DNA from: Lingula anatina
Taxonomy: Eukaryota > Brachiopoda > Lingulata > Lingulida > Lingulidae
Direction of reading: 5' to 3'
Assembly (NCBI RefSeq): GCF_001039355.2
Contig: NW_019776079.1
Coordinates: 1,581,894 to 1,645,893 of the forward strand
Length of the DNA: 64,000 nt
Position numbers and translations under genes: made by a program. The notes below the pieces were generated by a model. The model was not told where the DNA came from and made no database searches. It saw only the letters and a list, made by a program, of their open reading frames with translations. Position 1 is the stretch's first letter; each line of letters starts with the position of its first letter. Shown here one piece after another: positions 45,476 to 57,554 of the stretch.

Positions 45476-48400
45476 ATGAAAGGACTGTCGAGCATTGTAA
45501 AACCTTTTCTGATATTTTGTTTACTTCGTGGTTGGCAAGGGAACCATGCAGGTAAATGGAACAAGTTTTCACACAGGATGTATATGGACACCCCCCCCCC
45601 AAAAAAAAAAATATATATATATATTACAATAAAACCATCCCTCTCTCCTGATTTATGTATTTTAGCAAATGTAAGTGAGACATTTTTATTCATGTTTCCA
45701 CCCCCTTTTACATCTTACCAAAATCCTGGATCATGCAGTGAATGCGTTTACTTATTTCAAAGATTCAAATTACTATTCTAAAGATGATATAATTTTGCAT
45801 GGTGGTTGCTGTGTTGAGCCTGAATAGAAACCTGTCTCATCTCCAGGAAAGTAGGGTCGGCACCAGAATTTACAAAATGGTTATCCCCGTCAATAAACAG
45901 ATTGATGTAGCTTCTTTCAGTACGTCATATATGTGACTAGTTACTTTACTTATCTGTCGTTGCCGTTCCGCCGAACACTGGTGAAACTTGGTTACTAGTG
46001 GTATTCTTTTGGAGGAGGCAATGCATTCGCGAAAAACATCTCGCTAAAATTAGCCAGCTTTTTAAGATAAGATAAGATAAGATAAGATAAGATAAGATAA
46101 GATAAGATAAGAGTCTATTTAGCCAATTATAAAAATCGGAAATCATTTTCCTTTTGGAGCAATATACAGAGTAAAATAATAAAATAAAACAATACAATAA
46201 GTAGATAATTAAGAATTTAGTTTTGAGATCAAATTAAAATGCGTCACTGCACTTGGATACACTTGTACAATCATAGGTAAAAAGGGAGTAAAGACAAGGT
46301 GAAAGGACGCATCCCTGTGGTGCACCGGTATTTAAGACTGTTGTTTTTGAGCTAAAAGGACCGACTTTAACAGATTGTCTTCTATCTAAAAGAAAGTCTA
46401 AAATCCAGTCACAAACAAAAACAGGTAGCTTAAGATGATTTAAAAGTTTCAAATATTTTTTGGGGCACAATTGTGTTAAAAGCTGAACTGTAGTCAATAA
46501 ATAAAATCCTTGCATAAGAGTGTTTGTTATCTAGGTGTTGTTCGTTTATCTTAAACACACATATAGTTTACATGATCTATATCTATTACTTTTTTAAAAC
46601 TCAGCTTCGACCAAAGTAAATAACTTAATTATCGTGGAAGGCTTTAAGACAAGACTTTTTGAGATTTATACAACCTCTGATTTTAAGCTTGATTTTGAAA
46701 AAAATAAAAGAAAAATTAGTCTACTTTATCATACATCACAATTTCAAAAATGAAAAAAAAAACTCAAAATTTAAAATCAAGTGCTCCATATATGTATATC
46801 TATATATAAGGTTTTCTTACCATCATGTGTACTGACAGATAGTGTGTTTGATAGGGAACCACCAGTATGTGGATGTGAGTATTTCTTTCACTGTGTATAT
46901 TTTTCCTCAGATATCTATTAAATAAAAATCAAGGGCTTTCTTTATTAATTTCTTGAGTACTATGGGTATATTTTATCTACAGTACATTGTGTAAATATAA
47001 AAAAGATACATTTGATTTTTTTAAAAGAAGGTAAATCTCTAAACATTGTAAGCTATATATCCGTGCACCGGTGTATTCAGGATTTTACTTGGGGTAGGGT
47101 CAAGAGAGGCATGCGTTTTGGGCGGCAAATAATTGCATCGATCCGCTTGCTGAACCCTTCCTGGCATAAAACGTACCCCGAGTTTGTTAATACCCCAGGT
47201 ACCATTTGATTTGGCCACATGCTACTGGATACAACATATCATTCAGTAACTACACGTATGTATGACAAGGGAAGTGGTTGGTCGATAGACAAGGCATACT
47301 GAATACAACAAATTGACTCGGTTGCATTGAAAATAAATATATTTTAGATACTTCCTTTCCCAATTTGGAGTTGTGACTCAAAGGGCTTATATAATGCACA
47401 CCTCGTTATTACTGTAGGAAACGTGACGGCAGCTGACTCTTACCTCATACATATATATCATTTCTGAAAATCTTTTGTTTCAGTGCCAGAATACGTATTG
47501 TATCTATATAATAATATAAGCATCAGCGGAGGCTCACGGAACACTAATTGGCCATTATCCAGCTGTTTACAAGCTTGTAACGAAGACCCAGCATGTGAGG
47601 CAGTTGACTGGGATGGGAGTTGTTGGTTTCATTACAGTTCTTCGTCGTGCAGTGGATTAGGATTTGTAAGCAATGTTCGGCACTATCAAATGAAACGATG
47701 TCCTGGTAAGCAATTGAAACAAAATTTTTGTTCACCATTTTTATTCTGTTATTAATTTATTAATACATTTTATCTTATTAATTTTTCTTTTTGCATATTA
47801 TCTCACGGAGGTGATTAGGGGCCCTTAGAGGAGTAAGATAAAGTAGTGAGTAAGTAAAATCGGCTTTGGTGTGTCATAGAATACGGTCAATATCTACTCA
47901 ACATCATTTAGAAAGAAGCTACTTACGTAATCACAAATAATCGATAATTATCCAGCAGTTTCCTGTATTACCAAAAAATGTGCGGTTTGATTTTCTACAG
48001 ATAATCCCGCCTACAACTGCCCCTGCTCTACGAACGGAATGTGTGTGAGAACATACACCTCAGCAACAGAAGTATATTCAGAGGAGTGTGTGTGTAAACT
48101 GGGACGTACCGGTGACCAGTGTCTTGGTTGTAAGTGGGGCGTTAATTTTCATTGTTATTTCTCACACTATGATTGAGATCGAAACCCAAGCAACGCCTGT
48201 AAAAAATATGATAAACAGCCCTCAAAGAAATCACATGAAATCAATGAAATAAATAGATAAATAAATAAGAAGTGTAAGTGGAAATCATCACTATATAAGG
48301 TTCTTTGTGCAAGTGTTCACTTTTTTATTATCATTGCGACAAACAGATTTCTTTACAGACATACACTTTGTTTTTAGACGTGGAATGCACTGCCCCAGCT

Positions 48401-51400
48401 ATTCCCAATGCAGCTCCCTCACTGGTACCTGGAGGTTACAGAATTGGAAGCAATGTTACCTATACCTGCAACACTGGGTATCAACTCAGCGATGGTTCTG
48501 GTACCAGTTTTACACTGACTTGCAGTCCTAGAGGGACGTTTGAAGGGAAGAGGAAAACCTGCACTAGTACGTCTGATATCAAGAAGATATCAAAAATAGA
48601 AAAGAATTAATTTGGGATAATTGATAAGATTTGATACAAATGCGATGAAAACTTTTAAAGAAAAAATCTTTAAAACTGATTGAAAATTAATGCTCATACG
48701 ACTCCGATGAATTTTCAGCCATTTTTCTTCATTTACCATAAACATTTTTGAATTATATTAATAATATCATATCGGTTGATATATATCTTGTGATATTTAC
48801 TTTATTTTCAGAGGTTCATTATCATTTTAGCTCTTACATAAAGCTCTAAGAAATGACCAAAATATTGGTACAAGTGGTAGCTTGCGACTAAGTTGGAGCG
48901 TCTTAACTTTTGTGACATGTACAGTTTAAATGGGAATTGTCAGTTAATCAATTATTTGTGCAACCAAGTGCTCGACTTTTCATCGTCATTGTGACTAATG
49001 TTTTTCTTTACATGATGGTTTTTTAAGTTGTGGAATGCACTGTCCTGACTATTTCCAACGCAGCTCACTCTCCAGATACCAAAGTATACATATTTGGGAG
49101 CAATATTACCTATACCTGCAGCAGAGGGTATCAACTCAGCGATGGTTCTGGTAACAGTTTCACATTGACTTGCGGACCTAGGGGAACGTTTGAAGGGGAG
49201 AGGAAAGCATGCAACAGTTAGTCTGATACTAAAAAGACATCAATGTGAAAAAAGGACAGATTGTGAATCTTAGATGTAGTAATCAGTCTGCACTAGGTTC
49301 ATCCTTAATACGATTATGCTTCCGTAATTATTTTGGGCATAATTATTGTTGGTGTTATTGGGCTTTGAATAAACTCTAATAAAATGAAGATATTAAAACA
49401 TATCCCTATTCCAGGAATCTGTGTCCTCCCTGAAAAGGAAGTGAAGTTTGCTACATGTTCACCTAACGATTATACCCTCGTAATATTTATGTGTACAATT
49501 TCTGCTGTTTATTGGACTTTTTATAAAACTGAAAAGATAAATATATTGAAAAGATTTGCCTCACTTCCAGGAACCTGTGACCTTCCTGTAGGTGATCACC
49601 TGAGACAGGTAACACAGCGTTCCGTTACCTTTGAAGGACAAACTGCCACATATACATGTCACACTGGCTTCCGATTTAACGACACGTCAATAGTAAAGAA
49701 CCTTACTTGCCAATCCGACGGTACATTTGATCAGAGCTTACATAGCTGTATTCCCATATCGTGTGGTTTTCCTACTGATAAAATCAACCTGAAGGCAGTA
49801 GAAGGGCCATATGAATACAAACAGAATGTGACATTTTCCTGCATTCCTGGATATCATTTTGCTGGCTATGACGTCGAATCACCATTTACGTCACAATGCA
49901 TTGCGACTGAAACTCTGGAACCGCCAATACCTGACTGCATAAGAAGAACATGTAGTTTACCTCATTTCAACAATACAGTAGCACCTCCTGATAGTATGAA
50001 TCTGCTCTTCATGGCTTCAGTTGAATTTAAATGTATAAAAGGATTTCAATTTCCGGATGGTAATGCGAGTGTAACCTTGACGTGTGATGAAACTGGTGGA
50101 TTTGGGGTGGATTCTCTTAGTTGTACAGGTACGGATTTTGAAGGATGTTTGTAAAATAAGTACTACTTATAGCACCCTGAGAATCAGTGTGATGAGCGCT
50201 TTGTCCGCTTGTACATGTACAAAGCAGAGTGAATCTTGTCTGCTAAAATACATGTTACTGGGGAAACGGTATGTGATCTTGTACGGTATTTAAGGTAATT
50301 TTTTCAATATTGTTTGCTAGGTTTAACGTCACACAGCACATTTTTCATACTGGTTTTTGCCTGGAAAGGTATTCAAAAAACTGGTCGAAGAGTTGATTTA
50401 TGCATCCTTTTCAAAAGTTTCAAAAGTGGTCGTGAATACATATGAGATATTATATACTACTGTAAAGGTCCCTATTTTCAGGCAAAATTAGGGCTAAATT
50501 TACTTATAAAGAAACTTTGATATCTAGTGGAGCATACAAAATAGTGAAAGCTGACCTAACTATTTCCATTTATCATCAGCGGTGTTGTCTGATGCTGGTA
50601 CCAAAGCAGCGTCCACAGACCCTAACATTGGTGTCAGTGTCGGTGTAAGCGTTACTGGAGCAATAGTGCTGATATTAGTTGCTGTAATAATTGTTGTATT
50701 CGTCAAACGAAGACGGTAAGTGTCAACAAACTATGTTTTACGTTTTGTAAAAAATGAAGTATTTCACGTTACACAAATTTGCAGATAGCTTTTATCCTTT
50801 GGTATATCTACTCTTATGCATTTGATGTAATTTGCTCATAAATGGCGTTTCATTGCGATGAATTAAATTGTCGGTTTTAGGGTATTTGGGACAATGTTCA
50901 CACATTTAGATATTTTTATTCTTGCTTTTATTGTTTGTTTGTTATTAACCGGCTTGCTAATGAGTAATACATGTACATTTCTCTCTTGGGGATTTTTCAG
51001 CATCTTTTTTTATTTACTTCATTTGTCTGCTAACGCTTTGGCTAGTAAACGGAACGTTTTTGATTTAGGAAACAGATGTCAAACTCTAACGCAGATATTG
51101 ATGTTTCAAGAAACGGAAAGCTCAGCAAAACTTTGTGCACAACATCCAAAGCTTATGTTAACACAAATATCTTCGAACTACAGAAAGAATGTGCAATGAC
51201 AGAACGGTATGATCAGTCAAATAATATGAAACAGAATTATAACAACGAAAACCAGGCCTCTGATGTACAGGACCTATATGCCGTGCCAGACAAATCCAGA
51301 AAGACCAATAAAGGCAAGAAGCAACAAAATGCCCCCGTAAACTATCCAGACGATGCATATGAATATGTCAGCAAACCTTCTGCCCAGGCATCCCCCGTTT

Positions 51401-51576
51401 CACGACAGGATTGCAGCAGCACCCATGGACTTGCAGGGCAGTTTCAAAATGGAGGCTATGCCCAATCTGTCGATGATGCTGATGACGTGGAGTTTGTTGA
51501 AAATGATATTTATGAAACAGGAGGCGTTGACAACATGGGCCATACATGTGTTGAGTCAGCTGAAAACGACATTTAG
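45476..51576 (+). CDS. Receptor gene B: PAN-EGF-5xCCP-TM, long tyrosine-rich tail
   Basis: Eight exons join in phase: 45476-45551 (signal peptide [20 protein letters not shown]), 47484-47705 (PAN/apple-like), 48001-48129 (EGF-like), 48378-48566 and 49028-49216 (two near-duplicate CCP exons), 49571-50128 (three CCPs), 50580-50715 ([22 protein letters not shown] then VKRRR) and 51069-51576 (tail). The product is 668 residues. Exon sizes of 76, 129, 189, 558 and 136 nt equal those of gene A exactly. The tail of ~169 residues has YVNTN, YNNE, LYAVPD, YEYVSK and [12 protein letters not shown]. YxN and YxxP patterns suggest SH2-adaptor binding (Grb2- and Crk-type), which is inference. It lacks gene A's CCP1, for which only a dead remnant remains at 46826-46874. 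The donor of the extra CCP exon (GTTAGT) is weaker than usual. Ligand and function are unknown. Confidence 0.88.
46066..46516 (-). mobile_element. 5'-truncated non-LTR retrotransposon (CR1/Rex-like RT)
   Basis: The minus strand encodes an RT piece with [10 protein letters not shown], then [21 protein letters not shown], the reverse transcriptase block seen in CR1/Rex-type elements. Its 3' side ends in a (GATAA)n run at about 46066-46111, a simple-repeat tail typical of such elements. The catalytic YADD block and the 5' part are absent. It lies in the gene B intron that once held CCP1. Confidence 0.7.
46826..46874 (+). pseudogene. Dead CCP1 exon remnant in gene B
   Basis: TGTACTGACAGATAGTGTGT and GAACCACCAGTATGTGGAT match the 3' end of gene A's CCP1 exon (41267-41446), including the conserved donor gtgagtatttct. 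Relative to gene A it has a 2-nt deletion and an in-frame TAG. The 5' two-thirds of the exon is missing. It sits in the syntenic position between the signal-peptide and PAN exons. Confidence 0.85.
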
Positions 51577-51949
51577 AACTCGTCGGTGTAATTTTATTTC
51601 AGAAAAGTTGCGGTCCTTTATGTTTTATATTTGAGAGCCTGTTTAGCTCCCCTGTTATGTAGAGATTTGCTCCGCCATACAAAATGTTCTTCAGAATGCC
51701 TCTAAGCATTTATGCACTGGTAAAATAGAGTTGAGAAGCACTTTTTGGTAAACTTGTGTAAACATATTTAGTTCTGTACCCAAAGTTTGACTTATAGATA
51801 GTCATAAAAGCTGAGCCGTGATGACTTTATTGAAACTTCCTTTACCCTAAAACATTTTGTAGGGTGATTGTACATGATCATAGATTTCCTTAAAGTTAAA
51901 TATGTAAAAAAAAAAATCCTCATTCAGTGATTGCAATGCATATGTTTCT

Positions 51950-51955
51950 AATAAA
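51950..51955 (+). terminator. Receptor B polyadenylation signal
   Basis: AATAAA lies about 375 bp after the gene B stop, followed by T-rich sequence. Confidence 0.6.
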
Positions 51956-52270
51956 ATGAAAATATTTTTCAATATTTTAGTTTATGTTAATTGAATTGAA
52001 TTTTGCTTTTTATGTACAGACACAGATGTGTCTGTACATATTGCCATCACCTGCGTCTGTCGTCGCCGATGCCGATGGCGATGGCGATGCCGATGCCGAT
52101 GCCGTGCACTTTCCTTGTAAACACGATAAGTGGAGGGAAGTTTTACTTTTTGGCTTTATATTTACAGAGCTGGTGAATATTCATAAAACGCAGGTCAAGT
52201 TCGAAAATCAGCTTGATCGGGCCATTATTGTAGAAGTTATGCTGTTTTTTCACTTTTCAGCATATTTTTC

Positions 52271-52271
52271 N
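52271..52271. other. Single-N contig join 3
   Basis: The N replaces the first base of a MITE terminal repeat. It lies between the complete receptor B and a codanin-1 gene lacking its 5' half, so the join may be wrong or may hide several kb. Confidence 0.8.
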
Positions 52272-52812
52272 GGCCTACCCAACTACCAGACTCGGCACCT
52301 AAAGATCCTGAACTGACCGGTATATCGGACCACGCTACCCGTTTTCAAGGTGTGTGTCAGATCGCATTTCTGAGTATCATACCCCAGAACGAATTTTGTA
52401 GCACGACTGCGGGCTCATCCACGCTCGGCTGAACTACCTTAAACTGTACTCTTACTTTAGAGTACTCTATTTTATTGTCTCTATGGGGATATATGGGGAC
52501 TTTACGACATTCGGTTTGAATGTTTTAACCACTTTTGATAGGGCTTTTTTGCATTGTATTAGATTAATGTGGCAGTCTAAGGTTCATCTAGGTGGCTTTC
52601 AAAATTATGCACCCGGTTTTAAAGCGATTTTACGACAATCGTTTACTATCCAATCAAGGTGGCAGCCAAGCATGCCAGGGCTCATCCTGTCGGTGTTCTG
52701 GCTGATACTCCGAAATGCGATCTGACACACACCTTGAAAACGGGTAGTGTGGTCCGATATACCGGTTAATTCAGGATCCTTAGGTGCCGAGTCTGGTAGT
52801 TGGGTAGGCCTG
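52271..52812. mobile_element. Larger relative of the CAGGCCTACC MITE
   Basis: The left arm GGCCTACCCAACTACCAGAC begins at the N. The right arm is its complement, ending TTGGGTAGGCCTG at 52812. Arms match those of 2551-2867, but the interior is longer and different. Confidence 0.8.
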
Positions 52813-53302
52813 TCTATTGATATTTTTCCCATCTCATCAATTTTCTTAGTTGATCATATAAAAACGGCAGTAAACTGTTAATTTTGTTTTATGTTAAAAA
52901 TTGTTAAAAATGGAAAAAAACATTTCAGAACAGTGCTGTCTTGTACTTACATTTGTATTACCCGTTGAGCATAATTAAAATTTGATGTTGAATTTGCAGT
53001 TTAACATAATGTACTTTTGCATCAGAATTGACAGTAGCCTATTTTGTGCATAGTTATTTCCTGTTTTTTGTCTGTACATTTGACAGCTTTGCTGCCTTGT
53101 TTAAAGAAATGCTTTTATCTATCTGAATACAGTATTTATGAGAAGATTTCCCAAATCAATTGTTTAGGTGTCTAAGCTTGTGTAAATGAATGGTTTTTGC
53201 TTAAACAAGTACAAGGACTCACCAGAACCATCAATCACACATAAAGGAGATGTAATTACTTCAGTTTACTTTCTTTTGTTTTGATTTCTTCATTTTCTTC
53301 AG

Positions 53303-56300
53303 GATTCTATGGAACTTGTAGATCACCCTCTTATGTACACCTGTTGTCCTTATCTGGGTAAGTAATCTTCAAATTTCTGTTCTGAAATATCCTTCATTTT
53401 CAAATGCAATTTGTGTCAGATTATTTCCTGTACCTCCTTAAGTAAGGGCATTTAGGGGAAATGAGAAGAATCGTCACTGTTAAAGAATTGACGCATTTTT
53501 TTTAGGTGAGTTGAGATCTTTGCTGATAGACTTTGCTGTAGGTGGCAGCACCAAACAGAACAACATTCGGAAGATCACACCAATAGCAGCAGAATGTGAG
53601 GATGAGGATACTGGAGTCAATGAAAAACAACTTCAAGTAAGGTTATCATAACCAACATGGCTACTATCAAAAAGCATGATGTCAAGAAATAAGTTGAAGT
53701 TTATCTGTCATTTGGGAACAAAATATTTTAAACAAGAGCTGATAATGTCATTTATGCCTGCCAAACCACCCCACACTGTCCTTTTGATATATTTACATAA
53801 TTTTATGTGTGTATAAGCACGGGGGCTATGTTTTTATACTTCTGAAGATAGATATATAGACATGATTAGTCACATTTATTAGTAAACAGACCATATTACA
53901 CACCACATATGTATCTGTCCATAAACACCAGCAAGGATTATGAAATATTTCCTACATTAGGTAAAGAAATTGACTATTAAGTTTTTACTGTTTGCAGCTG
54001 CAGCTGGAAGAAAACTTTTTCCACAACCACCCCGCCTCCCTGAAAAGGACAGTGGAGTTTGTTGCTGACAGAGTTGCCTCCATACACATCAAGAAATTTC
54101 GAAGCCAGGAGCTGCCCAGGTTTATCAGTATTGGCATTGGTGCTGTTGGTGAAATGCTTTCTGGCACTGGAAGTGGCTCTCCTGATAACAGGCTAAAAGT
54201 AAGATTATTTGTCTTACTTTATTACAATGATAAAAACTTCTCTTTTCAAGAAACCGATTTCATGGGAGTTTATGTGGATGAAATTTGAACACTTGAAAAA
54301 TAATCTTGATTTATGTCCACTACTTTTTAAAACTGATTGTTATTATTATTTTATTAACAAACACCCGCCTGATATTTCAGACCAGACTAGAGCAGCAAGT
54401 CTTGGAGGTAGCGAGAAATCTGATGCAGACGGCCAGAAATGACATCGTTTCTTCTTTCACCGCATACTGCCAGCAGAAGACGGAAGCCATTTTACCAATG
54501 TTGCTTCCTGACGACACTGTGCCTCAAGTATTAGCAGTGTCCATGCAGATATCAGCAAGGTTGGCTCTGGAGAAGGTGACACATTGGTCACAGGCACATC
54601 TCACCACCAGTAAGTTGCTTGCATGAGATTTCAGACTTGAATGGAATTTAGACTTTAGGCAGAATTGAGTTTTTTTTTCTGCAGAGACGATTGTTATGAA
54701 ACTTTGCATGTGCTGCTTGAAGTATTTTTTGTGCAAATAACCAGTTTTACAATTGAAGTAGGAGCCCTTTAGAAATAGTGTCTTTGTGTCTATCCTGTTT
54801 GACTACAGATTTGTAGAAAAGGTATTACAACCATTTGAGGGGAAAAAACTCAAAGAGAGCTTCTTGAGCATTTTTATTTAGACATATACTGTTATTCTTG
54901 ATGTAATAATCAAATGTGTTGTTTTATGATTCTCTTTGCAATGTAAGAAGCCACTTGAAATCATCACATTGATTTGATTTAAAAACATCAAAATATATTT
55001 TATTATTTAAATAAGTTATAATTAAAATTGTTGATTGCTTGGTATAATTAACTTGTCTTATTGTTTAAAAAAAGTACTTCTTTAACTTTTGACAATGCAT
55101 TGACTATTACAGACATGTTGAATAAAGAAATGACCTCTGAACTGGACAAACTGGTCAGGTCTATGGCCAGTGGCTTGGACAGCCCAGTTAGACCTGTGAA
55201 GGGTGAAAAGACAGTCCAAGTAGTTCATGGGAACCCTGCCATTGTAGTCCAAACCAAGGATGTATGTGCAGTGTCAGAAACAATAAATATGTTGAAGGTG
55301 GGTAAGGATTTTGTATTTCACAAACTATGAAAAGCAGTTTTTAACTTGTATATGTATCTGTATGTAGACTTTATTAAGATATATTTTTTCATTTTCTAAA
55401 AAGGTATGATCTTGTTATTTTAATTTTTGTTGTTGTTGCTGTTGTTGACAATGCTATTGCTACCTGCTTAAGCCTGTTGCACTTCAGTCCCTTTTGCACT
55501 ATCTGTAGGACTTTGTGCGGGACCTAGTTCTTGAGAAAGATGGTGTATCCTATCAGAGGATGTTGAAGTTGTTGAGACAGACAAAGGACACGTTTTTCGG
55601 AACAGCTGTGAGTACTAGATTGGAATTACATTACAAAATAAGAATGAGTTTCTAGATGTAGAGACCAGACATTTTAATGCTAACCGGTTATGAAATGCTA
55701 TTATATATGTGTCTCACTATTTATATATTTGTATCTAGATATTACTTGTTACTTTATTTATGTATTCTTTTTTATCAATAATTTATTTTTCTTTAACACT
55801 TCAACAGTATCAAAAACTTTTTTTGTGTTTTGATCTCTTATTTTACTTATGTATAATTATGTGGAAAGATTTTTTGTACAGTTAAAGATTTAAGTAAAAC
55901 TTTTTATTACTTGATATCCATAGAACATATTCCCATTGGCATATAAGACAGTAGCTCTGCTCTGGTTGGACTTAGCTGTATCATGTGGTAAGTTGTCTTT
56001 TCTGTTTCTTATATTAGGTTATATTTTGTAATATAACAAACAAACAAATAGGATTTCTTGCTTTGAATACTGAACACTAGTTTGTTTAGATTGAAAACAT
56101 ACATGTTATCAGATGTTGTTGCTGTGTAAAGAGGTGAAAATGCTGTTAGGGTATGAGATTTTGAAACTTCAGGATCTTTATTTATCTTTTTATTCTCAAA
56201 GAATCAGTTTATTAGTTAAGCTTTTCGGGCTATTTTTTCTTTTAAGATGAGTGTAATTTCTGTTGAAAAGTTTCTCTAGTATATAAGGAGAAGCAGATGT

Positions 56301-57554
56301 GGTTTTTAATACTAGATCATGCAACTGAGATATTCAACTTGTCTTTTCTTTTTTTCATTTTTGCAGCAATATTCAAACCCCCCTACATAACTGAGGAAAG
56401 TTTAGGAGACTTGACTGCACTGTGGCAAGGTCCACTGAAGCAGCATACATCCTTTTGTCAAGTCATATGTGCCAAGTATGTTCATTTACTGATGGCCAAA
56501 TCCAAGGTGCTTCAGGTAAAATTTCATCCATTTTTTATGAAGAATTATGGTGGAACTTTACATGTTTTTTTTTTTTAGTTTAAGAAGGTTATGATTAAGC
56601 ACAAGTCATTTAGTTGTATCATTTAAGAGATATAACTGTTGTGTCTGCCTTGGTGGATTTCGTATGTGAGTATACGTGCATTTGTTGACCCCAGACTTTA
56701 TATATTTGTTCTAGGAATCTTGGAACCAATATGCATTTCTACTCAGACATCTGTTAAATCAAGAACTTCTGACTTGGGCAGACGTAAAAGAGGCTGGGTT
56801 AAAGCTTCTTCAGCACAACCTTCCAAAGGTAGCCATGAATGCAACAAAGAGAAAATGATAAATTTTAACATTTATGTATAACAACCCATTTCTAGACATA
56901 CCTTATGGCATTTTGATTTATGTCAAGATCCATATGGTACATTTTAAAGAGTAAAAGTTGTCACAAGCATCATATTTGCTTTTTTGAAAATTATTTATCA
57001 GTTTCAAATTGTCAGATATACTACAGGTGGTTCTTGAATAATAATTAATTTTGTCATTTCAGGACTGCCTTGAATTGTTTGCAGCTTGTATCTGTGATAG
57101 TTGTAAAGTATTTAGTGAAGACAAAACAATGGGAACAATAGATTGCCTGGAATTATTGAATAGTTTAGACCAGAAATGTGCAAACTGTTCTTCTGTAACA
57201 ATCCAAGCAGTAAAAGATTGCATTTCAATTATCAATGAACAGCAGTTGCCACAGGATACCAAATGTTCGACTGAAAAAATGTCAGAGATAGCAGATATTG
57301 AAGCTACTACAGGTAATACTCTGCATGAAACTCTGCATCCACAAGATGAAAAACACCAACCCATAATTAAGGTAGATGAGCAGGAACAGAATAAAAATTC
57401 AATTAAAGTGGAGTGTGATTGTGTTCATACAGAGAAGTATTGCCAGAAATGCACTCTTTGTTTCAACAAAGAAAATCAAACAGATATTTCATCTTGCGAT
57501 GAAAAGATACTCCCAAAAGTGGACAGTATGCAAGTCAAGATTGCAGGAATTTGA
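53303..57554 (+). CDS. CDAN1: Codanin-1 homologue, C-terminal half
   Basis: Ten exons join in phase: 53303-53357, 53506-53636, 53998-54198, 54381-54609, 55113-55297, 55509-55607, 55924-55987, 56367-56515, 56715-56828 and 57063-57554, giving ~570 residues. Diagnostic stretches are TVEFVADRVASIHIKKF (vertebrate codanin TVEFVAERIGSNCVKH) and LLPDDTVPQVL leading to ALEKVTHWSQAHL (vertebrate LLPEETPAAVL, LATEKACAWLSANI). Vertebrate codanin-1 is about 1,200 residues, so roughly the first half is missing. The visible first exon begins with an acceptor (ttcttcag), not a start codon. The last exon adds a Cys- and Glu/Lys-rich tail unlike vertebrates. Known role: codanin-1 binds ASF1 and restrains histone supply, and its C-terminal region partners with CDIN1. 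It is convergent with the cpRAS1-like gene. Confidence 0.85.

Larger units (their letters stand above)
51577..53302. other. Receptor B 3' UTR, contig join and spacer before codanin-1
   Basis: This spacer contains the gene B 3' UTR, a GCCGAT/GGCGAT hexamer run at about 52062-52105, the N at 52271 and a long foldback element (52271-52812). About 500 bp of AT-rich intron-like sequence follow. No codanin-1 5' exons are found. Confidence 0.6.

Noticed and set aside
52062-52105. GCCGAT/GGCGAT hexamer run read as an Asp/Ala-rich coding repeat
   Set aside because: It lies beyond the gene B polyadenylation signal and is a simple repeat.
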